64,000 nucleotides of DNA from Asterella californica. Its lineage: Eukaryota > Streptophyta > Marchantiopsida > Marchantiales > Aytoniaceae. The translations under genes were made by a program, and so were the position numbers. The notes under the pieces are model-generated. The model did no database searches. It was not told the DNA's origin and worked only from the letters and a program-made list of their open reading frames with translations. Each line of letters begins with the position of its first letter. Positions within the stretch are counted from its first letter, which is position 1. The stretch is taken from positions 23,720,001 through 23,784,000 of the forward strand of contig JAYKYS010000006.1 in the NCBI GenBank assembly GCA_036924285.1, in the 5' to 3' direction. Shown here one piece after another: positions 54,512 to 64,000 of this stretch.

Positions 54512-54756
54512 GCGCTATCAGAAAGTTTTCCAAGAGATGGTTCGGACCTTATGTGGTGTTAGAAGTTTATGATAATGCCACATACTCTTTGAGTGAGTTA
54601 AATGGTGCAGTGCTCAAGTTACCAGTCTCAGGGAAGAGAATCAAGCTCTGTAGAAGGAGAGAGGAGGACCAAAACATTGCAGAGCTTACTGAGGATGAAG
54701 CTGAAGACTCAATGGAGGTTGAAGATGAATTTGAAGCTGAAGTTGAAGAGTCTTGA
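54512..54756 (+). pseudogene. Integrase C-terminal tail, second family-B element
   Basis: Resumes in the integrase C-terminal domain: KRWFGPYVVLEVYDNATYS (GPY/F motif), then the acidic end MEVEDEFEAEVEES. The open frame called from 54436 starts inside repeat F and is a chance fusion. The catalytic core is absent. The stop lies about 30 bases before the polypurine tract at 54788-54804. Confidence 0.85.
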
Positions 54757-54804
54757 TCTGGATCTGACACATACTGGAGGATGTGCAGGTTCAGAGGGGG
54801 TGGA

Positions 54805-56178
54805 TGTCGCGCTACTTGGCGGCTACATGTTACATTTCTACTCCGACACTTGAGTTTAGTAGTTCTAGAAGTTAGCTCATATTACTTCTAGTCGTTTATG
54901 TATGTGTTTGACACCTTTTCATAAGGTGTTAACACTATTTTGAGTCCTAGTAGGCTGATAGTATGCTAGTTATCTTGTTCAAGCATTTGTGCGCTTGTGC
55001 AAGTGACTTCTTACTTGTCTATGATGTTCAATGTACATAACTTAGATTTACCATGTTGATAGGGTTTAAGCTCATGGGTTGTACTTACGTGTTGCCCATG
55101 CATGCTTTTTAGCTGGTTTAAGTTTACTTTCAGGGCTGCGTGTCGTTTTAGGTAGTTTAAGATTTACGCTGGCACTTTAGGAAACTTGACGTGGTAACGT
55201 ATAAGTGGAATTAAGTTACCATATGCTTTAAGGCACAAAAGGACAACCAAGTGGAGCTATGAACTCCTATTGGTATATTTTTGTCTTTTGTAAAACTCTA
55301 AATTTAGATAAGAGGTCTAAATGAGAGTTCGAGCATTTCGTGAGGGGACTACGAAATCTGAGAGCACAGGAAGATAGAGCTCGTCGTGCCAAGCACTGTC
55401 GGTGAAATTCTTGATCGATTTGGAGCAATAAAGAAGGGAGTTATGCCCAATTGAAGTTCACATTGAGTTGAAACTGCGTCACTTTTGTTGGATTTGGGGT
55501 TTTTAGTGTCATTTGCAGCAGAATTGAGGATATCGCTTCAAACCTTCGTGGTTGCGTTCACTGTCAAGAGGGCTACGATTGTCAAAAAAGTTTCAAGTCA
55601 TTTGAGTGAATGAGTAATTCTGGGCGACCACTGAAGCAGAGGGGGTCTGAAAAGCTCTCAATCTAGAGCAGCAACTTCAGAGAACAAGATCTGGAGAACG
55701 GTGTACAATCAGGAGTCTTAACTTCACAGGGGTGTTCAGCATCCTGCAGACTCCAAATCCTGTAAGAGTCTTTGAAATTGATCGAGCCAATTTTCTGTTG
55801 TAGGTCGAAATAGCTGTTTGAGTATCAAAAATTGCCGCAATATCTTTACCCAGAACTTTTTTGTCCATATCTCGGTGCCAGAATTTGATCTCAAGCTGAA
55901 ACTTCGTGTGTGTGCTCAGTAGAGACTCTCTTACATGTTGGAGAATTTTAGAAGTCAGAACCGTCATAGTTTTTCTCTCCTTGAGTGTTAAAGTTCACCG
56001 CCTGATCCTATTACTACTAGTTAGACCTGAATTTCGCTTTCTGAACATATTAGAGTATCTTAAACACCTGTGTGAGTGCTTATAGCGCCCTGTTGTAACT
56101 TGAAAGGCCTACCTCTTGAGTAAACAACCACAGCCAAAAACCCAGTGCTTTCCTAGGTAGACGGATCATACTCCGACA
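54805..56178 (+). repeat. 3' LTR of second family-B element (long form)
   Basis: 1,374 bp, TGTCGCGC to CTCCGACA, preceded by the polypurine tract CAGAGGGGGTGGA. Pairs with 46965-49262. Confidence 0.93.
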
Positions 56179-56847
56179 ACAAGGTGAGGTGTCCTCCTGC
56201 TGGGGTGCTCATGTATACCAACTCTGCTTGAACGTAAGCGTGGAAGAAGGCGCCCGAATTGATAGGCAGCCCTTTCCAGACGGCTTCCATGAACTCCACG
56301 TCCTGATCTCCAAGGTATCTTGTCTTCTGTGCTTTCCCCTTGGAAAAGAGTTGAAGAAACAGCTTCGCCAGAAGACGCTTCCCCGGCTCCCGATACGCGT
56401 CTACCTTCCACCCATTCCTTCCTTGTCTATCTTCCAAGAAGAGGCAAGTCGTGCTTCCAAGCACATGCCACTTCCTTGAGATCATGAGTAAGATCTTCTT
56501 CTCGAGCTTGTACCCTCGGTTCTCAGATTCCGACTTGTGAAAGATCCTGCGCCACCACTCTGTCGTCCAGGAAGATGGTCTTCCACGAGCGATCCTTACC
56601 TTCGCAGGTACAAGGTTGCGAGGGGGCAGTGCTGCCCAAACCTCCTCCAGAAGACCTTGGTCCGTGCCAGTCCTATAGGAAGAAGTCGAGACTCAACTCC
56701 TTGATGAAGGGTTTGACGTCTGCTAACTCTGCTACCGGCAACACCAACGCTCGAAGATGCATCGACATGCTTCGAGCCTCTGTTACATTAAGCAACATGT
56801 ACTTGCTGTGAGTCGAAGGCTCAGTCCTTCCCAAGTCCTCACAGTCC
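56179..56847 (-). pseudogene. Element/gene G, N-terminal part
   Basis: Minus strand. 56843-56676 encodes STHSKYMLLNVTEARSMSM and VAELADVKPFIKELSLDFF; a one-base shift near 56680 leads to the frame LLEEVWAALPPRNLVPAKV, then WWRRIFHKSESENRGYKLEK, MISRKWHVLGSTTCLFLED and GLPINSGAFFHAYVQAEL, ending at the retroelement border. The style (an alpha-helical domain of about 200 residues before low-complexity and coiled-coil regions) recalls the putative plant transposon protein domain, but this is a loose resemblance. It continues in frame into 46964-45285. A solo LTR borders it at 56848. Confidence 0.5.
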
Positions 56848-57762
56848 TGTAAACCCTCCGCGGTCCTATCGATCACTACCCCCCCGATCTCTCAACCTCC
56901 ACGATCGTCATCCACGAATCTGCAACATGTCGGGCATGTCTCTCACTCAGGGGTCACCTCTGATGGCTTTGATGGAAGCACACCATGAACTTGAAGGGAA
57001 AATGCTGAGTTCACTCATTCATACACCCACAAACTTATCAACTAAAAATCTCCTTAAACACATCAACTAAAAATCCTCCATTCTAACAACGTCTCTCAAG
57101 TTCTCACATGCTAACAATATCCCACACTCTCTATATTACTCAAGTTGTCATTACGACAATGTGAAAACAAGGACGAGGAGCTCTTCTCTACTCCTCTATT
57201 TATACATTCTAGGTTTTTACTTTGGTACCCCCGGTAACTCAGCCGTAACTACTTTTACCGGGTTTTACTAAGATATTACTTAAGGTAAAAGCATTAATCA
57301 CATGGGCTTTTTACCTTTTCACATGGGCTTATTCCTTCAAAGTCAACAACTTCTAGAAGGATTCTAGAATATTCTCAAGGAATCTCGAATTTCCACCCCC
57401 CCTCTACACTAGGACCCACTAAAAAGGAAACATGTGGAATCTCTTCTTGTTTTTAATGCCCACAAAGTTCACAACTTTAATCCAACCACTAATATCAAGT
57501 CAAAAAAAGAGATAAGGGATACTTTCCACCTCCTTTCTACCTTTTAGACAAGATGACAAGATAGTAGTGCTCACTCTTTAGCAAATATCTGAATTCTGCC
57601 AAAAGTACAGCTAAGTTTAACCATAACTAACTTTTAGCTAGTCATGACTAACTTGATACCTCCTAAAAGTACTTTGGCAGCAAATAAACATTCTCAACAC
57701 TTAGTTAGAACTAAACACCTTACTAATAGACAAACTTCCTATGTGTAACATAGGTCGTTACA
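56848..57762 (-). repeat. Solo family-A LTR with GTCC duplication
   Basis: 915 bp on the minus strand, TGTAACGACC (57762) to GGGTTTACA (56848). GTCC at 56844-56847 and 57763-57766 is the 4-bp target duplication. It carries the TATA box at 57198-57205 and a 7-base poly-C/G tract, the shortest of the four. Confidence 0.95.
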
Positions 57763-57766
57763 GTCC

Positions 57767-59530
57767 AGCTTCCACTCTCTCAGAAGACGGATCTAGTCTT
57801 CCAGAAGACAGCTATTCCGTCTTCCAGGATTCTAACAGTGCTTCCTAAGTACCTCTCGTCTTCCGAGCTATATCTAAACAATCCTAACTAAGCAAGACAT
57901 CGCATGGATTCCCAAGAAGACAACCCACCCTGCATCTCATCCTACTTCCTAACAGAAAATACAAGATATGTGAGAAGCAGAGTGTACGAAAAGTTCAGAA
58001 GATGATCGCGGGCTCTTGCTGTGACAGCGGCCTCCAGGAAGACCCCTGGGACAGCTTCTCTGAATAACTGACGTACTCGATAGACTTCTCGCAGCCAGGC
58101 TTCTCATCACTGATCTCACCTGTCTTCGTCTTCCGACACGCAATCTAGTCTCACAACAGACACGGAACATTCATACTCTGTTCTTCCGACTCTTTATCTC
58201 TCATACACGCTCAAAAGAAGCTTGATGCATGACGAGAAGACATGACCCTCGACCATTCTCTCCTGATTCTGCCAGCAAGACTTCTCACAACTCTCTCCTA
58301 AGTTCGGGAAGAAGAAGGAATAGGTTGCTATGGGTCGGACAGAAGAGACCCGTAAAGGACCCTCATGTCTTCTCGCGCATTCTGCCAGCCTTTCCAATCT
58401 TATAGTCTCTCTAGGAAGATGTGGAATTGAGAAGCTCGGGAGATGGGGAGACACAGGCCTGATTCCCAACTTCTAGCTTCTCGAAAACAACAATCAACTC
58501 AGCCTCTCTCAACACAAAACCAATCCAATCCAATCTCGATATGAACTGAACACAGTCGTCTTCCGAAGACGTTCAGACATTCAGAAGCGTCTTCTGAAGA
58601 TGTTCATATCTTCAGAAGCGTCTTCTGTCCATGCGTTCGGAAACAAAGGTGTGGTAGGATAGGGAAATTGATAATCAGGTGATCGAATTCAAGAATGAGA
58701 GATGCGGAAGCTCGATTCCAACTTGGGAAGAAGTGGGAAGATGGCTGTCAAAAATTGGACAGCGCTTCCGCCCAATTCTCGTAGAAGAAAGTTCAGGGTA
58801 AGAAATCGATCGATGAGCTTCCTGCAAACGAACGGGGAAGCGTGAGCAACATCAAATCAGAGACGGGAAGCGATGGGAAGGAGAAAGAACACGGGAAGAA
58901 CCTAAGTACAGCTTCTGGCTGCTTCTGGTGCACCTTCAATCTTTTGCGCGCTTCCGCTTGTCAATCCCAGCTCCAATGTGATCTCACAATCCTGCTATTG
59001 TCGTCAATCTTGAGCTACACCCCTCGGCTGCTACAATCGATCTTGCTCCACCTTCGAACTTCTCTAATCGACCCTCAATGTCTACTTCCTGAAATTCGTA
59101 GAGATTCTCTCAGCTCGACTGTGCTTCCAACTTAACAAATTCGATCTCACTCCTTCTTTGGCCTCAATTCGATCTTATGTTCACAATTTCACTCTCCTTG
59201 CTTCCACCACTCAATTCGACACCTCGATTGCAATCGACCTTCAAAGCGCGGTGGGTCTTCGGTGCAGAAAGCAGGCGACTGATTTCGTGTTCCCTGCGTG
59301 ATTAGGGGTTCGACTTCCTTGACCTACCTACTACCATGGTAGCTACCTGGTAGGTACACCTATCCCTCTCCTAGGTGGTGCGTGGTTGGTATCCCTGCAG
59401 TCGTGGTTGCTATCTTCTGGAAGACACAACCGAGAAGACGTCTTCTCGGAAGATGTCCGTCTTCCGTCTTCCGAAGAAGTCGACTTCTCCTTACAAAAAG
59501 ACCTTAAGATCATCTTTCCTCTAAGCAAGG
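57767..59530. other. GAAGAC/GTCTTC-rich region, probable leader of G
   Basis: Same word use as the G coding parts: CTTCCAGAAGAC, GTCTTCCGAAGAC (58560), GAAGCGTCTTCTGAAGATG (58580-58620), GACGTCTTCTCGGAAGATG (59440). Several of these are local palindromes. No frame is convincing over more than about 90 codons. It lies upstream of G on the minus strand and is probably its untranslated or LTR part. Confidence 0.4.
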
Positions 59531-59806
59531 TATAATCTTAAGTAACCAAGTTATTTCAATTACATAGACATGTTATTAACTTCAAAAGTTTCAAAAAATC
59601 GTAGATCTTGTAAATTGTGGGCACCACAGTCAGCATCGGTGTAGTGAAATAGAAAGATGATTGAGACGAGTACCTGTATACTAAATACTGATCTAAAGTT
59701 CTCTTGATATAACAAAATGTGTACTTTATGACGATGTCGTGTCGTGGACCGGCTCCTATCTGAAATTCAGACTTCGATGCTTGTCGTTCCAAAGACACTC
59801 ATGAGA

Positions 59807-60115
59807 AAGCAAGCTAGGCCTCAACTTACGGACTTTTGGTACAATTTCGGATCTCCACTTTCATTGCATCAATGGATAGAGCTCTTTGTCAGCTTTCCAT
59901 GGGCACTTCGTCTATTTCATTTGGACGCCTAGTGGAGAAGTAACGAGACTCTAAAGATGGGTAAAACAAGCTAGGCACCAGCTTACGGGCTTTTGGCACA
60001 ACTTCGGATCTTCATTTTCATTACATCGATGATAGAGCTCGTTGTCAGCTTTCCATGGGCACTTCGTCTACTTCATTTGGACGCCTAGTGAAGAAGTTAC
60101 GAGACTCGGAAGAAG
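59807..60115. repeat. Tandem duplication of about 150-160 bp
   Basis: Two units beginning AAGCTAGGC (about 59810 and 59968), sharing TTTCCATGGGCACTTCGTCT and CATTTGGACGCCTAGTG. Small indels separate them. Typical of retroelement leader or LTR sequence; no ORF. Confidence 0.85.
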
Positions 60116-60402
60116 AGAAAATCAAGCTATGCCCTAGTTTACTTTTGCTCACTGAGTATTTGCAGCTCCAGGCGCTATACTAAGGACGCAAGGGGGCAGC
60201 TTAAGGGGCTAGTTTGTTCCTGCGACCTGTCGGTGGACGTTTTGGAGAATTGAGAAGTCCAATCCATGCGCCCAAGGTGTCATTGGGTTCAGATCTGTGC
60301 AGACTATGTGTGAGTTAAGACGGTTCGTGAAGAGACGGATCGGGAGATGTGTTCTGGGAGACGTAAAGAGAGGATTTTGAGGACTTCAGTGATTTGTGAA
60401 GA

Positions 60403-60437
60403 AGAGTTGGACCGTTCGGACCGTTCGGACCGTTCCG
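60403..60437. repeat. 9-bp repeat GTTCGGACC
   Basis: Three consecutive copies or near-copies of GTTCGGACC with a flanking partial unit. Confidence 0.8.
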
Positions 60438-60744
60438 GAGTCTAAACTTGCTGTCCTTGGATCCATCGTGATCAGAACAACGAGTTCTTCATGAAATTGA
60501 AGACGATACCAAGTTTCATCAGGCGGTTTGGAAGTTCTGAGTGAAATTGGCTCGTAGGGAAGCGTTTGCGTCAAGTTTTTCATCGCCTACGACTTGAGAT
60601 TGGGCTGTTCTTCGCGATCGCTGAGCTAAGCTCTTCGGTCTTGGTACCTACGCGATCAAGGAGTTTTCATCTGTGCATAGGAGAAGACCGTACATGGATT
60701 GGGTTGTTGGTTTGGGTGTGGTGAGCAAGTTTGAGCCGTAGGGA

Positions 60745-60812
60745 GTCGATTTACGTTAGTTTTTTTGTTCTACGATCAAGATCGTAGAACAAAAAAACTA
60801 ACGTAAATCGAC
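60745..60812. repeat. Perfect palindrome, 33-bp arms, 2-base loop
   Basis: 60745-60777 and 60780-60812 are exact inverted copies (GTCGATTTACGTTAGTTTTT and on) around AA. Neighbouring text repeats the phrase GAGCCGTAGGGAG at 60733 and 60940 without a palindrome. Confidence 0.97.
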
Positions 60813-61589
60813 GTGGTTTTGCGAGGAGAACTCCGAACGGCTTGTTTGGAGTCTCATTGGGTTCATGATAGCTAGATCTACCTACTAGAGAAGACAAATA
60901 TCAGATCAAGCGATCCGTTTGAGCGGTGTGTGCGGTTTTAAGCCGTAGGGAGGAGTTTTAGAAGGTTCGGTCACCTAGGATAAAAAACCGACGATATCTC
61001 GACTGTCGAGAGTTGGATCTGAAGGTTTCTTGGATCAACGGAGTCAAGGAAGGAGACCCTATCGACATCTGAAGACTGTTTGACGAAAGGAGGAAGTTCT
61101 CAGATAGACATTTTTTTGTTCTTACGCTACGATTTTTCATCCTTTGGAGTTCGTTAGAGATCTAGTTGGCTATATACAGCTTGTGGTAGCTAGCTTTGGC
61201 TAAGAGCTTGTATATGGATGTGGTTTGGACTGGTGCAGCTCTGTTTGTTAGCAAAGGGAAGTTTCTTTTGATTTGAGCTACGCTTCGGTGGTTTTGGGTC
61301 AGGATTGAGATTCAGGGGTTCGTTTTAGGGGCTTTGAAGTAGATTACAGACCGCTCTGGTTTGTGTTCTTAGGAAGAAAGACCAGACAGTGTACATACAT
61401 TTGGAGTTGATATATATTGTAGTATTCGTTTTCGTGGTTGTTTTTCTCTATCTTGTCTCTTGTTCAGCACACAGCATCTCCACAGTCAGGAACCTCGCAT
61501 TTTCTTGGACATCCTTCACGCAATATCCGACACAATAACGATGATGTGCTTTAATCTTGGGTTACTCATGTCTTGAGATAATACACTAA

Positions 61590-62480
61590 TGCTAAAGGTT
61601 AGATCAAGAGAGAATGTTTCTCTTGGAGTCAACGGTGTACTAACAGGTTGACAATTCTGTAGCCAAATGAAACAACTTTTGTGTCAGATATAAATTTGAC
61701 CGAGCTTGATCCATCCTTCTACTCTGTTCTATTAATCTCTCTACTAAAAAATGATGGAGATTATCGATGTCGTTCATTTTGAACCTTATGTCGAGGTTGC
61801 TCTTGATGTACGTCAGCAGTCCTTTGCTGCTGCTTGCTATGATTGTGTAGTCAACATAAAGAGCTAGGATGACAAACTGATTGTCTTTATGAATGTAACG
61901 TATGTTATCATCAACTCCTGACTTATTGAATCCAAGAGAAAAGAGGAACTTATCTATGATCAAGTATCATTCTCGAGAAGGTTGCTTCAATCCATAAAGT
62001 GTTTGAAGTCTCTTGTACATTTTATCGATCCTTGGGACGTTGAGGCCGTCGAGAGACATCCATGTAGATCTCTTCATTTAGCATCCAATTTAGAAATGTT
62101 GTCTTCATATCCATTTGGTGGACATGAAGGTTGTGCTGAGCTGCAATTGTCAGTATCAGTCGCACTGATTGCCATGTACCAACGGAGAGAAAGGGTCCAT
62201 GTAGTCGAGCCCATACACTTGTGTGAATCCTCGAACCAACCGTGCGTTGTAGCGGATGATAGACCCATCTGGATTCAATTTTTAAGATCCACTTGTTGGT
62301 TATGGACCTTCGTCCACATGATAAGTATGTGAGTGTCCACGTATCATTCTCCTCGTGGAATTTGAGCTCTTCAATGATGACCTCGGATCGTCGATCATCG
62401 TCTGGAGATGACAAAACCTCTTGGTACGAGTTGAGTTTCATCGAGACTGGTATCAGAGTCATATTAAAACACGCTTTCTA
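61590..62480 (-). pseudogene. Ty1/copia reverse transcriptase, degraded
   Basis: Minus strand. 62462-62022: FHEENDTWTLTYLSCGRRSI, NKWILKIE, a frame-disturbed middle, then AAQHNLHVHQMDMKTTFLN and MLNEEIYMDV, the conserved first RT blocks of copia elements with the D in QMDMKT. A shift near 62040 leads to MYKRLQTLYGLKQPSRE, then a TGA for W, and 61963-61640: MIIDKFLFSLGFNKSG, VILALYVDYTIIASS, FKMNDIDNLHHFLVERL. The catalytic YVDD is YVDY here, so the second aspartate is lost. RNase H and LTR are not found downstream; similarity fades near 61590. Confidence 0.88.
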
Positions 62481-62900
62481 TTGATGCGTGTCTTTGAGAT
62501 CAAGGTCGTCGTATCATAACCTTCTGCTAGATCGTGGTTAGGAGAGTTCGATGGACATGTGGATCATCGGAGTGGAGGTGGTGCTTGGATCTCGATAGAC
62601 AGAAAAGACGTTACAATCTCAATCTCACTTGAGTGTGGTGGTGAGGACTGCGGTGGTGAGCAATGTAAGTATGATCTTGCGACAAAATCGTGTCATTTCA
62701 ACTCATCATGTCATTTTAGCTTTTCTTTGCAGCCACCTACTATTTGACCAGCAGAATTGGTCTCCACTTCATTTCATATCTTATGAGATGCTTGCTCTTG
62801 TCTTCCTGTCAACCAACATACTCAATTGGATGAATTTAAGAAGTAACACATCTAGAACAACTATGGACATAAAAGTAACTAGTACAATATATGCAATACA
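62481..62900. other. Region without recognised gene
   Basis: Sequence between the copia RT and the repeated peptide segment. Short plus-strand frames (62559-62747, 62629-62919) have no motif. It may be part of the decayed copia coding region before RT. Confidence 0.35.
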
Positions 62901-62904
62901 TGTA

Positions 62905-63909
62905 CTAAGCAATGGATGATTCTAATGTAGAACAAAAACCAATATTTAAGTCTAAACTGTAGTGATTATCCACAATATTCTCATCTGGAATCATTTCTTC
63001 ATCGACTGATATTCTTCCAAGTCTCACTTTAGCACCTGAATGTAATCCTTTCTGAACATGTGCTTCTGTTTTGCAACTGATGAAATCAACTTTTATATGA
63101 AGATGGTCATAGGAATGAGAAAGATACAGTTTACAATACAAGTAAATCTAAACCATGTACATCTATTGATTTTGATGCAGAAAATGAACCAATTTTCAAG
63201 TGCAGTGAATGTCCTCAAGATTCTCATCTGAACGTATTTTCTCATTTGTTGATCTTCTTTCATGTCTCGCTGTTGCACCTGAATGAGAACCCTGCTCAAC
63301 ATGTTTTTCATTTGTTGATCTTCTTTCATGTCTTAATTTTGCATCTGAATGTGACTCCTCTTCAACATATGTTGCTATTCTACAACGATTGAAATTAATT
63401 TCTCCCGGAAGAGGATGATAAGATTGAGAAGGATGAAAATAGTTGGCAGAAAGATCAAATCTTTGTTGATTATCTAGAATATAACCATCCAAACCATGTT
63501 TGTGTTGTATATGTTGTCAATATCCACCCTTCAAATATTGATATGGTGTAGTTATCTGACCGTTCAGATAATCATATTTCTCTTTTCTACTTGATCATTC
63601 CTCTAGGTGAACCTGTTGGTAAGGGAGGTAAAGAAACAGAACATATAAATCTTTGATCATCTGGCTTTGGTTTGACATGATGTAACTATGGTCCGTCATC
63701 AGTTGGAACCCACTGACGATAAACAGGAGATAGTACAAGCTTCTAAGTAACCTTACTGGATTGAGTAGACTTCTTAACAAGAAATTCATGTGGTGGCAAT
63801 TCTTCATTTTCTGATTATCTATCAGAACCAGATCTTGTTTCGTGGATATGAACTTCATCTGAGATGTACTATTGTACATCACCAATGTGACAATTGATAT
63901 CTTCATCAC
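62905..63909 (-). pseudogene. Decayed coding segment with duplicated peptide block
   Basis: Minus-strand frames 63492-63196 and 63141-62905 encode related blocks: SYHPLPGEINFNRCRIATYV with SHSDAKLRHERRSTNEK and SHSGATARHERRSTNEK, ending IRSDENLEDIHC; and SYDHLHIKVDFISCKTEAHV with LHSGAKVRLG, ending IPDENIVDNHYS. So a block of about 70-110 codons is duplicated, and the first copy carries a further internal duplication of about 66 bases. Upstream, a stop-containing frame near 63909-63610 reads ENEELPPHEFLVKKSTQSS. RRST/KKST words before a copia RT on the same strand suggest the variable linker between copia integrase and RT, but no integrase is seen. Function not assigned. Confidence 0.4.
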
Positions 63910-64000
63910 TTAATTGGTTTATCTCATATCTCTCCGCACGGTCGCTCTATCTACTCATTAACACATTCGATAGAATTCAATACTACTCTTGTCCTTGGAG

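Larger units (their letters stand above)
46965..56178 (+). mobile_element. Second family-B Ty3/gypsy element, decayed
   Basis: 5' LTR 46965-49262 (itself split by a solo family-A LTR), Gag 49337-50948, protease 50949-51620, linker and RT 51647-52950, repeat F in place of the rest of pol (52976-54511), integrase C-terminal tail 54512-54756, polypurine tract, 3' LTR 54805-56178. It interrupts element/gene G. Flanks are ACGG on the left (46961-46964) and ACAA on the right (56179-56182), a 4-bp duplication only if two changes are allowed; removal of element plus four bases keeps the G frame. Confidence 0.9.
59531..61600. other. Non-coding, leader-like region
   Basis: Apart from the duplication, the 9-bp repeat and the palindrome listed separately, no feature recognised. 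The plus-strand text (frequent GAGTTACGAGACTC, GTTTTTCATCG, GCTACGC words) resembles untranslated sequence of LTR elements. Short ORFs at 60386-60583 and 60958-61140 (minus) have no motif. Confidence 0.4.

Noticed and set aside
46961..56182. A perfect target duplication for the second family-B element
   Set aside because: Flanks read ACGG and ACAA; only the first two bases agree, so the duplication is plausible from frame restoration but not exact.
62447..62460. Copia primer-binding site TGGTATCAGAG
   Set aside because: It lies inside the degraded copia RT reading frame on the other strand and no LTR end precedes it, so the match is probably chance.

Overview
This 64-kb window looks like repeat-dense nuclear DNA of a plant. 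It holds plant-type Ty3/gypsy and Ty1/copia LTR retrotransposons, a PIF/Harbinger DNA transposon with its usual Myb-like partner gene, and AG/GT-bounded exons of transposase-like genes. I see no bacterial operon, no rRNA and no convincing tRNA gene. The species cannot be read from the sequence; a non-seed land plant is a guess. I found no intact cellular housekeeping gene. Nearly all coding sequence belongs to mobile elements, mostly decayed.

Layout. 1-4810: end of one LTR element (+), then a Ty3/gypsy remnant on the minus strand with its 3' LTR (family A LTR, about 0.92 kb, TGTAACGACC...TTTACA). 5668-7910: decayed multi-exon transposase-like gene (copy 1, minus) carrying a SAP-like segment. 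12209-18425: complete PIF/Harbinger element with perfect 33-bp inverted ends, a 3-bp TAT target duplication, a Myb/SANT-like gene, a DDE transposase broken by one in-frame TGA, a third ORF and subterminal tandem arrays. 20140-21752 and 36681-36860: the two halves of transposase-like gene copy 2. They are split by a 14.9-kb Ty3/gypsy element (family B LTRs, 21753-36680) with an ACGT target duplication; removing the insert restores the reading frame. Inside that element, at another ACGT, sits a 7.3-kb composite (26060-33333) whose two family-B LTRs are inverted.

41045-41769: copia remnant. 41770-59530: an older, unrecognised element or gene (called G; minus strand, coiled-coil protein, DNA rich in GAAGAC/GTCTTC). 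It is split by a second family-B element (46965-56178) and carries a solo family-A LTR (56848-57762, GTCC duplication). Another solo family-A LTR (47197-48116, GTAC duplication) lies inside the 5' LTR of the second family-B element. A 1.5-kb repeat F occurs twice in opposite orientation (42942-44690 and 52976-54511); the second copy replaces most of the pol gene of its host element. 59531-64000: leader-like repeats, a perfect 33-bp palindrome, a decayed copia reverse transcriptase on the minus strand, and a duplicated peptide-coding segment.

How the parts relate. The family-B elements share the order LTR, primer-site region, Gag with a CCHC knuckle, aspartic protease, linker, RT, RNase H, integrase with GPY/F end, polypurine tract, LTR. 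No copy here is intact, so any movement would need proteins supplied from elsewhere. The order of insertion can be read from the nesting: transposase-like gene, then outer family-B element, then inverted-LTR composite; and G, then second family-B element, then family-A solo LTR.
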